64,000 nt of DNA, from positions 62,001-126,000 of the forward strand of contig VZRR01010831.1 in the NCBI GenBank assembly GCA_013398015.1. The letters are read 5' to 3'. Below the pieces are notes generated by a model that was not told the origin of the DNA, searched no databases, and was given only the letters and a program-made list of their open reading frames with translations. A program made the translations under genes and the position numbers. Shown here in pieces: positions 11,853 to 23,557 of the stretch. Every line of letters starts with the position of its first letter. The stretch's first letter is position 1. Source of the DNA: Oreocharis arfaki (taxonomy: Eukaryota > Chordata > Aves > Passeriformes > Paramythiidae).

Positions 11853-11858
11853 GTGACA
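11853..11858. repeat. Target-site duplication, right copy
   Basis: gtgaca directly follows the CA end of the LTR at 11852 and pairs with gtgacc at 11338. Confidence 0.6.
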
Positions 11859-12203
11859 ATGAGATGGTGACAACCAGAAGGTCGATACCCAGCGAGGTCA
11901 GATGTCCCGCCCGAGACTTCTCTTTCTGATGTATTAAAATACGACAGACTCCAGGGGTGGCTGTGTGTGTTTGGGGTCAAACTGCTTGCTTTTTACTAAG
12001 GGTTGAGTGGCCTTTCTTTATTAAATTTCAGAACAGGGTTTTATCCCTACCAACTTTTCCTCAGGAATGCAACAAATGTGATGGGGTTTGTTTGGATGGA
12101 GTTATTTTCTGGGGAAAGTTATCTCAAAAAAATGCTTCTAATTAAATATAATTTTAGTTAAAGTGGACAAACGCCCACGGTCCAAATACATATTTTTTTT
12201 CCA

Positions 12204-12320
12204 GAAATGACTGGATGTGGCAATCAGTGCCATGATCTGGTTGACAAGGTGGTGATCAATCAGAAGCTGGACTCAACAATCTCAGAGCTTTTTTCCAACC
12301 TAAAATATTCTATGATTTTT
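12204..12320 (+). mobile_element. CR1 LINE 3'-terminal fragment
   Basis: About 115 bp matching the last lines of a CR1 subfamily: 'ggatgtggcaatcagtgcc', 'ttgacaaggtggtgatcaat', a 'tggactcaacaatctcag' stretch and the tail 'aaaatattctatgattttt'. It parallels 785-888 of the first CR1 in this window, so probably the same broad group. Heavily truncated and diverged. Confidence 0.75.
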
Positions 12321-14190
12321 TAATTATTGAAGTAAACTTTTAGCCCAGTTTTTGTAATCTAAAGATGTACAACTTACTTACTATATTCCCATATACCCCT
12401 TTATCAAGCTCTACTATCACAGCTAATTTCCTTTTAAAAGCTTTTTTTTTATTTTTGAGATTTAGAATAAATGTGTCAATAAAAATGTCATACTGTTCTA
12501 AGAGAGGGAAAAGTCATGTACTCTTAAAACCTGAATTTTAATAATTTTAGAGTGAAAGTTAAAATTAGATTAAAGAGAGATTTTAGTGTGAATCAGTGCA
12601 GAAACCAGGTAGGGAAAGTAATTTAACAGATCCCTTAGTTTCAACAGGAAATTTTGCCACATAGTAAAAGCTTCATCCTTTCCCTGACAAAAAGAGCTTT
12701 GTCAGGAAAGTTTGCAGAAGCAAAATGTTATGCTTTATTCATCTCACAAATGGCTCTCAATCTCTTGCAACCTTAATAGCAAAGGTTACATAAGGATTGT
12801 TCAAAATTCAGTTTTCATAAGGAAAAACCCTGGAGAACAAATGATATTAGTCCCGAGGAAATTACTTTTACTGCATATATGTGACTGTAACAGACTGAGA
12901 GCAAAAATCGATGGCTGATCCGCACACCAAGTACCCTGGAGATTATGAAAAAGCAGGGCCTGAATAACTTATTTTACTTTCTGAACGAGCACTGGGACAA
13001 ACATAAAACAAAAGCAGCAAAAAAAATCAACCCTTTCTTTGTGTGAGGTTCAGTGCTTGCAGCCCTTGGCCTCACTTTCCCGAAGTCTGTGGCAATGCTG
13101 CAGAGCACCTGGGCCTGAGGGAACACCAACCTCTTCCTCAGGTGCCCAACAGGAGCATGAGAAATGCAGGTTTTTGCTCCAGTGCAGATTTCCTGAGTGA
13201 CCCTCAGTAATTTATTTCATCTCCCTGTGTATCAATTCCCGCCTGTAAAAGGGGGCTGTCATTTCACATTTTTTTCAATGATGCTTGAAAATGTGTTGTA
13301 AAAATTTTAGAAGGTAAACAGCCATGGAAAGAAAACATGATTTTATATATATACACACATACATATATATTTCTTCTTTCTCTCCCTTTCCAGTTTTCTT
13401 TTTAGATGTCTTTATTTGTGATTTTAGTAGAAAGTAATGGTATAGGAGCCTCTACTAATCTGTGGTGTCTTGAGAACTAATTGCATTGGGGTTTTTTTTC
13501 CTGAGTAAGGCAATTGGGTTTCTCTTCTGGCTAGAAGCAGTATATTTACAGTGGAAACTGCCCTAGAGAGTACACAGGCTGAGTGGCTTGCTGTAGTTTT
13601 ATATGGTCATTTGACAGGGGAACATTGGTCTGCCAATTGCTGTAATTTAGCTCAGTTTCTATCATAAATTCTTTTTTTTTACTAGCTGATCTGGGCAACA
13701 GATTAATGTTAGTTTTGAGTTGCTGCACAGATGACTCAGCTTTGCCAGAGTAATTTGCAGTGCCTATATCTGAGTTCCTGTAAGGCAAGAGGGTGATTTT
13801 GAGGGTTCTTAATGCTCTCAATCTGATTCTTCCGCTCAGATCGATTCACAAATAAAATCCCAGCATTTGCTGTTGTGCCATGGAGTTGTTGAGTCAGGGT
13901 TACTCAACCTGCAACTGGTTTTGCTATCAGCATGTGAGAAAGAGAGCGTACAGGTTGGCAGCTCTTCATGTTTGACTCATGTAGGTGCAATGGATATAGA
14001 TATAGATATAAATATAGATATATTTGTTGTTTAACAATGTTCTTTCCACTGGAAGTTACTTTGGTGCTGGGGACTGCCAAGCAGCTTCTGAGACCTGAGT
14101 CAATTTAAACATTTGCGTTGGGCACCATGTCCACACCTAACGATTGGAACTCTTTATTCAAACCCCCCCCAAACTCATTTTTCAGCCTGT
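12321..14190. other. AT-rich unique sequence with small microsatellites
   Basis: AT-rich, no gene recognised. It contains a TA/CA-type microsatellite at about 13343-13372 and a (GATATA)-like array at about 13991-14025. Confidence 0.45.
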
Positions 14191-14590
14191 GACCGCCCAG
14201 GAGCGCAGGGCACTCGGCCACGTGGGCAAGTGACATCCTGACCTGACAGGGTGAGTGGCAGCTTCAGTCGCTGGAGGTGACAAGTGCGTGTCAGCCTGTC
14301 ACGGCACACGCGGGGCTGGGCCCCGCTTTCCTCCCTATTCCAGCCGTTCCCCTTTCATCGCAGGTTTCCTCTTTTGTCTTTCCCAGGCAGCGTTGCCATA
14401 GCAACGGTGCCTCTTGACCACCCTGCCTTCCTCCCACCAGGGCCACCCCTGCCAGCCTCCCACCAGGGAGGTTTCACCCACCTCAGGAGCTCTCCCTCGA
14501 AGCCGCTTTCTGAGCGCGCGCACGGGAAGTTGACGTCCTCTGCTGTTGAGGTGTCTCTGGTCATTGCGAGTGGAGCCACTGGGCTGGAAT
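14190..14590. promoter_or_regulatory. Small CpG-richer patch with RFX X-box
   Basis: CpG dinucleotides are clearly denser here than in the surrounding AT-rich DNA, including a 'gagcgcgcgcacggg' stretch near 14512 and a CRE-like TGACGTCC near 14532. At its centre is a perfect palindromic X-box. The combination is typical of a promoter or enhancer, often of ciliary genes, but no first exon or splice donor can be defended. Too weak for a classical CpG island. Confidence 0.35.
14392..14405. promoter_or_regulatory. RFX X-box (GTTGCCATAGCAAC)
   Basis: The 14-mer GTTGCCATAGCAAC has two perfect RFX half sites (GTTGCC and the inverse GGCAAC form, here AGCAAC) in the standard spacing. RFX factors bind such sites in promoters of cilium genes and MHC class II genes. 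The match is exact; the function here is inferred. Confidence 0.6.
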
Positions 14591-15021
14591 CCAGTTTTAT
14601 GTTGCAAACAGGCACAATTTGCCAGGCAAAGTGTCTGCAGGAAGCTGCTCTCAAGCAGTTCAGCCAAAACTCAAGGGATCTGTCAGTGTTTGTAGGCAAG
14701 GATGTGGCATGGTAGACACGATACTCTCGTATTCCTCAGTGTTTGCATCTGTCTTTTTACAAGCCAAGAGCGTTTCTGAAGTAACTAACTTTTGGTTTTG
14801 ATTTGTGAAATCTTTTTATCTTGAAAAAACCACACTTTTTCAATATTCTTTTGGTAGATCAAATAGAAAACAGCCCGTTTCCCTCTCCTGAAAATCTCTT
14901 TTTGTTTAGATTTGACCTGAGCCTGATGCTCTCCAGCATCACTTTACCAAGGCTAAAATCACAACTTCAAACGCACTTCTTATTTCCAGGATAGGGTTTA
15001 TCCCAGAAAAAATTGTACAAA

Positions 15022-15237
15022 TAGAGTCATAGAATGGCTTTGGTTGTAAAGGACGTCAAAGATCATCCGGTTCCAGCCGCCTGCCATGGGCAGGGACAAC
15101 TTTCATCAGACCAATCAACTCAGTGCTCCATCCAACCTGTTCTTGAACACTTCCAGGGGTGGGGCATCCACAGTTTCTTCGGACAACTTGTTCCAGTACC
15201 TCATCATCCTCACAGTAATGAATTTCTTCTGGAAAAG
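15022..15237 (-). mobile_element. CR1 LINE 3'-end fragment
   Basis: The reverse-complement CR1 end starts 'agagtcatagaatggcttt' and continues 'aaagatcatccggttccagc', 'ctgccatgggcagggacaac', 'cttccaggggtggggcatcc' and 'cctcacagtaatgaatttct'. About 215 bp, lightly diverged. The plus-strand frames at 15034-15309 are translations of it. Confidence 0.92.
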
Positions 15238-18200
15238 CAATGTTACTGGTTCCTCCTCAAGCACCTTCCCAAAACCTCTTTGATTTATTGCACTTTTGAA
15301 CAGGATTGATTCAGCAGTTGTAAATATTTCTTCTCAGCAAGACCTCAGTGTGTAGAAGAACCTTTTATAGGGTTTGATGAGTGTATTGAAACGATTAATT
15401 AAAAAAAGGTTTCCACAAATATCTAGATGCATAATTGAATATATTTTTAATGGATTATGTAACAGTCTGTCACAACAGGCTATTTATGAGACATTTCCAT
15501 TTGACACAAAGTAATGCAGCAGTTTACTAAAATAAGGATTAATCTTGTGTGTGTTGTATGTGCATGCCATTTCATACTTTTTCACAAAGAAATGCAAGTC
15601 CAAACCTAAATTATAAACTTCTATGTGTGATGTGGATAATGAACAGATAAATGGGTCTGAGATGGGTGAAAAAGAATATCCAGAGAGAAAATATCTGGGA
15701 AGAGGCAATATCATCTATTCTGGAAAACCTGTTATTTAACAACAATTTACCTGAATCCAAGCTGAAACTTCTACGAGGATCAGAATTAAGAGAAAATTGT
15801 ACGGCAATGTGTTAGTAAACTGAATTTCCTGTGTGTGTGATGTAATCACTGCGTATCTGGGCCAAGGATTCTAAGCCTGACATTGCTAAAAATACTGTCC
15901 CAAGATACTGCTGTACCTATTGTCCAGTGATCCAGTAGATAATAAGCGGAAGGGCAATAATAAAGTTGGTAAACCAACTGGCAGCCTATTACTCTAAATG
16001 GTGGAGTGGGTAAGATTGCACCCAATAGATCTAATAATTTTAAGTAGAAGCATAATAGACTCTAAAGTAGCTGGTACTAAAGAGTCCTTAGGGAAATCAT
16101 TGTGAATAATCCTCTGAAAACATCATCTCATTTTCTGTAGGGTTCAAAAAAGCAAGTTGGATCATGGAAAAAAAAAAAAGAAATAAATACAAATTGGAAA
16201 GGAAAACCTTGTGTGTGTGCTAAACTCCTCGATGTATTTATATCCAGGACATTTTACTATTCTGGCCATGTTTTCTCAGGAAGAATCTCAGTGAATAAGA
16301 AAGGTATGGAGAAGGGACGGAAAGATGGCCAAGGACAGGGAGTAACTTGTCAACTGAGTGAGAACAAAGCAGGCTGTATTTTACCTTGGAAATGAAATCA
16401 GCACTAACAAGGGTAACATAAATGCTGTGAAAAGTGTGAATAAGGAATAAGTTTTGGGGTTTCTTATCATGCCAAAATTAGGTAATACCCAGCAAGATGA
16501 TTGGGTGATACATTAAGACACACTCACCCAGAAAAAGTAGATTTTCATTGACTACTTTATTTGTGTTTTAGAGTTCACAGCCACAGGATGCTGTGGAGGT
16601 TAAAATACAACCAGTCTTGGAAAAAAAAAAAAAGTGGATAAAAAATTTGTGGACATACCTTTGTCAAGAAAAGAAGCTCAGATGCAGCCGAGGCTGGGGA
16701 CCTGTGGGGTTTGTTGGGACAGTGCACCTGGGGACACTGCTCTGTGTCCTTTCCAGGGCATCCCCCACTTAGAATGGGACAGCTTTCATCCCATTTGGGA
16801 TGGGCTTTTGATCTGGTCAAATACAGCTGCTCCAATGTACCCTCTGATGTGATAAGATGGAGAAAAAGTGTTGCTCTGTACAGGTGTCTCAATTCCTGTA
16901 TTGGTGGAATTATGTAGACATAGCCAGTGTCCAAAATACGCATCGAATTGCTCTTTTGGGGGCAATTTTCTCACAAAAAAAAAGGTGTTTAATTTAGTAT
17001 TTTATTTATAAAGGAACTTACCAAACCAAGTTATTTCAACAACACAAAAAAAAAAATTAAAAAAATAAATTATTTCCGTAATTCCATTTAAGTGAGAGCG
17101 AGTATGGTTTCTAGTTATCATATCTTAGAAATACCCCTGACCTATCAAGTAGAGGTAATAAAATGCAATAGAATAGGTCAAATTCCTGTAGAACTATATA
17201 GAGGTTGAATTTGATTTTAAATAATGCTTTACATCCTCTCTGTCAAAGCACTCAGAGTACTTTGGACTTACACGGCTTAAATCTCAGCCGGGTTTTGGAA
17301 GCTTTTTTATGTATCACCATAAAATGATATTTTTTCAAGTTCGTTTTTATAGAATTTTTTTTTTCTCCCTGTTGCTTTGGGCATGAATTGCTTTTCCATT
17401 CCTGGTAGCTAAAGTCCTGGGTGGCATTCACTGTCTTGAAGTAGCAACAGGAAATGGAAAAATTACAGTTTACTTTGTTGCAGTTGGGTACCTATAAAAA
17501 CGTTTGTAGACACTGCAGTTCTATTGAGACTTTCAGTGAACCATTGCACGTTCCTTAATTGCAGAGAAAATCAGGTCAAGAAATGGATTCTATGCACAAA
17601 GATTATTATATTCCTGCTAAAGGCACGCTGTGGTAAGAAATAACACATCCCATCTTTTCCCTTTGGATAAATTTCAGTTTGCAGTGTCAGAGACCAGCAT
17701 GTGATGTGGAACCTAAGCCAACCTGTGGGCAAGACGTCTCCAGGCAGACATAAAATTATCCCAGGAACAAATCCCCTCCATGTATATGTAAGGATTTCCC
17801 TTTTGTTTGGAATAATCATGACATGGCCTCATCATTGATACCTGCATACAGATGTGGATGTTCTCGCTTTCTGATACAATTGTTCTCTGAATGAAGATGT
17901 GAATGACTCCTGGCTTTCATTTTACTTTCAGTTTTGGGGGAGCAAAGGAGCGAGGCAGATGGGAGCTCTTATTATGTTTCCACTGTTTATGCTGGGGAGC
18001 TGCAAGTGGGGTGTCACATCCTACTTCATCCGTCACAATGAGTCAACGCATGTGAAGAGTTCAAGATGTTCCCTTCAGCAAAGCGAGGCAGAGCGCGCCA
18101 GGGAGAGGAGCTCGGCGGTTTTGTGTTCACAAATAACTGCAACTACTTCAGGAAACGACTGAAGTGCAAACCTGAGCAGCACAACGCTCTCCCAAGGTCA

Positions 18201-18525
18201 GACAGCAGCGCCCGGGGAATAACAATGAAGGGCGGAATGTGCCAACCCCAACCACTGCTCTGTTTTTCTTGTCCCACCCAAGCAAGGCGGAAGAAGCAGG
18301 GAAGACCCAGAAGAGAGAGTGAAAATGATTAGCAGTATGCAAAATGTTTCCTGAGAGAGCAGGTTATACCAGGTTAAAGTAGATCATTCCTCAAATGCAT
18401 AACGGGAAGCATGGCAGGTCTGTAAGAGAAAATCTGATAGAGGCAATGGTAGCGACTTAAAAATCTTCTATCAGGTTGTTTTCCCTTATATTATTCCACA
18501 TAAAAACCCCTGATGGAACTTATAA
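15238..18525. other. AT-rich unique sequence
   Basis: No recognised gene or transposon. Several A-runs (near 16165, 16620, 16975 and 17045). The frame 16575-16943 on the minus strand lacks family features. Confidence 0.45.
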
Positions 18526-18722
18526 CATCGTAGAATGGTTTTGGTTAGAAGGGACCTTAAAGATCATCTCATTCCACGAGGGCAGGCACGCCTTCCACCA
18601 AAGCAGGATGCTCAATGCCCCATCCAACCTGGCCTGGAACATTCCCAGGGATGGAGCATCCACAGCTTCTCTGTTCCAGTGCCTCGCCACCCTCACGGTG
18701 AAGAATTTCTTCCTAACATTGA
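18526..18722 (-). mobile_element. CR1 LINE 3'-end fragment
   Basis: Reverse-complement CR1 end: 'catcgtagaatggttttgg', 'gggaccttaaagatcatctc', 'gccccatccaacctggcctg', 'catccacagcttctctg', 'ggtgaagaatttcttcctaa'. About 195 bp with good similarity to the consensus I recall. Confidence 0.93.
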
Positions 18723-19013
18723 AAAAGCTCACTACTTTTCTTTTTCTTAGAAAAAACCCTACTGCTACAAGATATTATTAAAACAGCGTGCTGATAGCAC
18801 TGAAAAGAGCTGCAGCAGAGTATGAAAAATGGAAGCACTTGCTTGTTTTCCAAAGGCTGCTGTTTTATGAGAGATCAACACTTGCACTTCAGGATATAAA
18901 TTAGGAACTAATTAACTTTCATCCTAGTCATGAGGGTGTTTATTTCTTGCACTCTGCAGCTCTGTCTAAAGCCTTGTCAGACACTGGCCAAGACTGGTGA
19001 CATGTCTGACAAC

Positions 19014-19160
19014 CTGTGACAATGCTCAGTTGATTGGATCATGGTGCCAATAACACCAAGGCTGTGGGTACAATCCCTGTACGGGCCATTTACTTCAGAT
19101 TTGGATTCCATGACCCTTGTGAGTCCCTTCCAACTCAGAATATTCTGTGAATCTGTGAAT
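19014..19160 (+). mobile_element. tRNA-Ile-derived SINE with CR1-like tail (TguSINE1 type)
   Basis: The 5' part (about 19015-19088) follows the whole body of a tRNA-Ile(AAU): A-box region 'gctcagttgattgg', anticodon-loop region 'ggtgccaataacaccaa', degenerate B box 'gggtacaatccc' and acceptor end 'tgtacgggcca'. It runs on into a CR1-type 3' end ('ttggattccatgaccc', 'gtcccttccaac') and a short 'attctgtgaatctgtga' tail. This composite structure defines the zebra finch SINE family TguSINE1. Substitutions in both boxes and the fused tail argue against a working tRNA gene. Confidence 0.85.
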
Positions 19161-19428
19161 GTCCTGACTGGATATGGTAACACTCCCACAAATTAGAGAG
19201 CTTGGGGTTGGGTTACTCCTCTTGCAGTTTATCTAATATGCTTGTCAATCCCAACAGTGATAAGTGTGAAGAGGTTATGCTGACCGGAAGCTTCATGTAC
19301 TGAGCAGAGGCTGAAATACAGAGCAAAGCTCAGAAGACAAGTTCTTGGAATCAGAGGTTTAAGGAAAGAGAATGCAAAAGGTGGTAGGTTTGGGATCCAA
19401 CCCCATCCATCTGGTCCATTCTGCATTA

Positions 19429-21494
19429 CATGGGTTTATTCCCAATAAAATATTCTCTGAAGTGTTGTCTCGTGATATAGTCATGGCCAGGAAGGTTTTT
19501 GGTTGCTCAACATAAGTACACCAGAACGGCTGTCCATAAAAAAATGTGGAATTGCACAGCTGACCTCACAGCTCCATCTTTTCAGCTTAAAAACCTGAGC
19601 AGTTACCAGGTTTGTGGGCAGACCCTGCAGCCTGCACTGAGCAGTGTTACTGCAGCAACATTGCCACAATCTACAGAAAGCAAAAAAAAGCTTAAAGACA
19701 GGTTAAGGTTTCTCAGTGGTGTTGGCAAAGATGAATGAGAACATCCTTGGGGAAAATATGGTCAGTTCTGATGGCACTAAAGAGTGGAAGAAGGCTAAAA
19801 TGAACCACTGAGGAGAACTGGATGATGTAACCTGGGATAGAACCACAGCTTCAGGAACTGGCAGATGAAAGAGGGATAGTTGGATGGGTTCCTGGAATTT
19901 CTGTGATCCTGGGAGAGATCCATGGGGTTTGTGGGGGCTTGTGCAGACTTTGGAGGGCTGTTGGTGTTCACAGGACTATTTCCCTCTCTTTCTTATCCCT
20001 GAGATTATAATTTTTTGGAAGAACACCTCCTGCTTCTTCTTCTGTGACTGCCTCCCGTCTGGTACAGGAGCATCTCCCTCCTGCCCCAGGTGTTGTGAAT
20101 GAGTGGTTCAGGTTAATTAAAGAATCACTTTCAAAGGTATGGGCAAAAGCATGTTCATTAGAAATTTGCCATGTTACCTGTGCACCCCTGACAAAATCCC
20201 CTCTCCCTTCTGGTAGCGTCCTCCTCCTACTGTGTTCTCAGGAGCTTTCTCTCACCTGAACTGTTGCTGCTGTGTGAGAGGGAGGGAAGAGGACAGGGCA
20301 GGGGAAAGGACTTCTCCTGCAGCACAGAAAGGCAAAGAGAAGTGGGCAGTGAGAAACCAGGCAGGAGAGCAGTGGCAGAGGACTTTGGAGGCTGCTCAAA
20401 TTCTGGGCCATCTCTCTCCTCTCTTTCTCCGAAGCAGGGACCCTGGGGTGCTCAGCAGTCAGCTGCCTGAGGCAGATGTTGATTTTGTCTATACATAAAT
20501 CCAGCTTATAATTGTCCACATTTGTTTGAGCCACACTCACCTCTGTGGGTTACAGCAATAGTCTGAGTTCTCCTCGTGCTGTCTGGGCACAGTTTTGGGA
20601 GTGTGTGGGACAATTAAAGGGAGGGAAATTAAGGAGAGGGGTTCTGGTATCCCCAGCACAGGAAGGACATTGACCTGCTGAAGTGAGTCTAGAGGTCACC
20701 AGGTTGATTAAAGGAATGGAGCACCCCTGCTCTGAGGAAAGGCTGAGAGAGCTGGGATTGTTCAGCCTGGAGAAGAGAAGCTTCAGGGTGACCTAATTGT
20801 GGCCTTGCAGATGAAGAGAGACTGTTTACGAGGGCCTGGAGTGACATGACAAGGGGGAACAGCTCCCACTGACAGAGAGTAGGGTTAGATTGGATATCAG
20901 GAAGAAATACTTCTGAGGGTGGTGAGGCCCTGGCACAGGTTGCTCAGAGAAGCTGTGGCTGCCCCATCCCTGGAAGTGTCCAAGGCCAGATTGGTGCTCT
21001 GCTTAACCTGGGATAGTGGAAGGTGTCCCTGCCCATGGCAGGGGCTGGGACGAGGTGGTCTTTCAGGTCCCTCCCAACCTGAGCCATTCCATGATTCTGT
21101 GATTACTGCCGCACCCACAGAAAGCTCCTTCACATTGCCAAAGTTGTTTGTCTGAGACTTAGACAAACATCTTGGAAAAATACAGTCTCTTTTCTTGTGT
21201 GCATCCCACAGCCAAAGCGCAGGCACGTATTTATCAGAAACCTATCACGTACCAGATGGCAGAATAAAGTGGTTGTTTAAACACACTGTGACTTAGGGTA
21301 ACCTGCCATAGCACATTCTCAAAATACGCCGCATGTGTTTCTTCACAGATCTCAACTTAAGTATAGCAATGAATAACTTCTTCAAAATCCTGGTACAACA
21401 ACATGCCTTTTGTTTCCTACATGTTATCTAAGAGCTGCTGCAGCAAATGCAAGGAAGGAATTAGGCCTGGAAATCGGCTTCGCCGAAGACAGTG
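19429..21494. repeat. ~2.07-kb segment, copy 1 of 2
   Basis: This segment matches 21496-23557 almost base for base, offset 2067 at first and 2063 after a 4-bp indel near 19990. I counted about ten substitutions by eye. The copies are joined by one N, and each carries the same CR1 insertion. Most likely two haplotypes placed in series rather than a genomic duplication. Confidence 0.93.
20640..21105 (+). mobile_element. CR1 LINE 3'-end fragment (in duplicated copy 1)
   Basis: Plus-strand CR1 modules: 'gctgagagagctgggattg', 'ttcagcctggagaagagaag', 'agattggatatcaggaagaa', 'cagagaagctgtggctgccc' and the tail 'gccattccatgattctgtg'. About 465 bp, so more upstream sequence is retained than in most copies here. 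Confidence 0.93.
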
Positions 21495-21495
21495 N
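21495..21495. other. Single-N contig join
   Basis: One N separates the two near-identical ~2.07-kb segments. Confidence 0.99.
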
Positions 21496-23557
21496 CATGG
21501 GTTTATTCCCAATAAAATATTCTCTGAAGTGTTGTCTCGTGATATAGTCATGGCCAGGAAGGTTTTTGGTTGCTCAACATAAGTACACCAGAACGGCTGT
21601 CCATAAAAAAATGTGGAATTGCACAGCTGACCTCACAGCTCCATCTTTTCAGCTTAAAAACCTGAGCAGTTACCAGGTTTGTGGGCAGACCCTGCAGCCT
21701 GCACTGAGCAGTGTTACTGCAGCAACATTGCCACAATCTACAGAAAGCAAAAAAAAGCTTAAAGACAGGTTAAGGTTTCTCAGTGGTGTTGGCAAAGATG
21801 AATGAGAACATCCTTGGGGAAAATATGGTCAGTTCTGATGGCACTAAAGAGTGGAAGAAGGCTAAAATGAACCACTGAGGAGAACTGGATGATGTAACCT
21901 GGGATAGAACCACAGCTTCAGGAACTGGCAGATGAAAGAGGGATAGTTGGATGGGTTCCTGGAATTTCTGTGATCCTGGGAGAGATCCATGGGGTTTGTG
22001 GGGGCTTGTGCAGACTTTGGAGGGCTGTTGGTGTTCACAGGACTATTTCCCTCTCTCATCCCTGAGATTACAATTCTCTGGAAGAACACCTCCTGCTTCC
22101 TCTTCTGTGACTGCCTCCCGTCTGGTACAGGAGCATCTCCCTCCTGCCCCAGGTGTTGTGAATGAGTGGTTCAGGTTAATTAAAGAATCACTTTCAAAGG
22201 TATGGGCAAAAGCATGTTCATTAGAAATTTGCCATGTTACCTGTGCACCCCTGACAAAATCCCCTCTCCCTTCTGGTAGCGTCCTCCTCCTACTGTGTTC
22301 TCAGGAGCTTTCTCTCACCTGAACTGTTGCTGCTGTGTGAGAGGGAGGGAAGAGGACAGGGCAGGGGAAAGGACTTCTCCTGCAGCACAGAAAGGCAAAG
22401 AGAAGTGGGCAGTGAGAAACCAGGCAGGAGAGCAGTGGCAGAGGACTTTGGAGGCTGCTCAAATTCTGGGCCATCTCTCTCCTCTCTTTCTCTGAAGCAG
22501 GGACCCTGGGGTGCTCAGCAGTCAGCTGCCTGAGGCAGATGTTGATTTTGTCTATACATAAATCCAGCTTATAATTGTCCACATTTGTTTGAGCCACACT
22601 CACCTCTGTGGGTTACAGCAATAGTCTGAGTTCTCCTCGTGCTGTCTGGGCACAGTTTTGGGAGTGTGTGGGACAATTAAAGGGAGGGAAATTAAGGAGA
22701 GGGGTTCTGGTATCCCCAGCACAGGAAGGACATTGACCTGCTGAAGTTAGTCTAGAGGTCACCAGGTTGATTAAAGGAATGGAGCACCCCTGCTCTGAGG
22801 AAAGGCTGAGAGAGCTGGGATTGTTCAGCCTGGAGAAGAGAAGCTTCAGGGTGACCTAATTGTGGCCTTGCAGATGAAGAGAGACTGTTTACGAGGGCCT
22901 GGAGTGACATGACAAGGGGGAACAGCTCCCACTGACACAGAGTAGGGTTAGATTGGATATCAGGAAGAAATTCTTCTGAGGGTGGTGAGGCCCTGGCACA
23001 GGTTGCTCAGAGAAGCTGTGGCTGCCCCATCCCTGGAAGTGTCCAAGGCCAGATTGGTGCTCTGCTTAACCTGAGATAGTGGAAGGTGTCCCTGCCCATG
23101 GCAGGGGCTGGGACGAGGTGGTCTTTCAGGTCCCTCCCAACCTGAGCCATTCCATGATTCTGTGATTACTGCCGCACCCACAGAAAGCTCCTTCACATTG
23201 CCAAAGTTGTTTGTCTGAGACTTAGACAAACATCTTGGAAAAATACAGTCTCTTTTCTTGTGTGCATCCCACAGCCAAAGCGCAGGCACGTATTTATCAG
23301 AAACCTATCACGTACCAGATGGCAGAATAAAGTGGTTGTTTAAACACACTGTGACTTAGGGTAACCTGCCATAGCACATTCTCAAAATACGCCGCATGTG
23401 TTTCTTCACAGATCTCAACTTAAGTATAGCAATGAATAACTTCTTCAAAATCCTGGTACAACAACATGCCTTTTGTTTCCTACATGTTATCTAAGAGCTG
23501 CTGCAGCAAATGCAAGGAAGGAATTAGGCCTGGAAATCGGCTTCACCGAAGACAGTG
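21496..23557. repeat. ~2.07-kb segment, copy 2 of 2
   Basis: Near-identical to 19429-21494. It starts right after the N at the bases that begin copy 1 and ends at 'cgaagacagtg', where copy 1 is cut off by the N. Unique sequence resumes at 23558. Confidence 0.93.
22703..23168 (+). mobile_element. CR1 LINE 3'-end fragment (in duplicated copy 2)
   Basis: The same CR1 insertion as at 20640-21105, offset 2063, with only a few substitutions. It sits in the same flanking DNA, so it is the same insertion event seen twice. Confidence 0.93.

Noticed and set aside
14284..14715. 143-codon frame across the X-box patch
   Set aside because: Starts at GTG, has no recognised domain, and overlapping minus-strand frames of similar length are just as open; the GC-richer composition explains it.
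19014..19090. Possible functional tRNA-Ile gene
   Set aside because: Substitutions in the A and B boxes and a directly fused CR1-type tail identify it as a SINE head.
19429..23557. Real segmental duplication
   Set aside because: Breakpoints coincide exactly with a single N and divergence is at allelic level; treated as an assembly effect unless long reads show otherwise.
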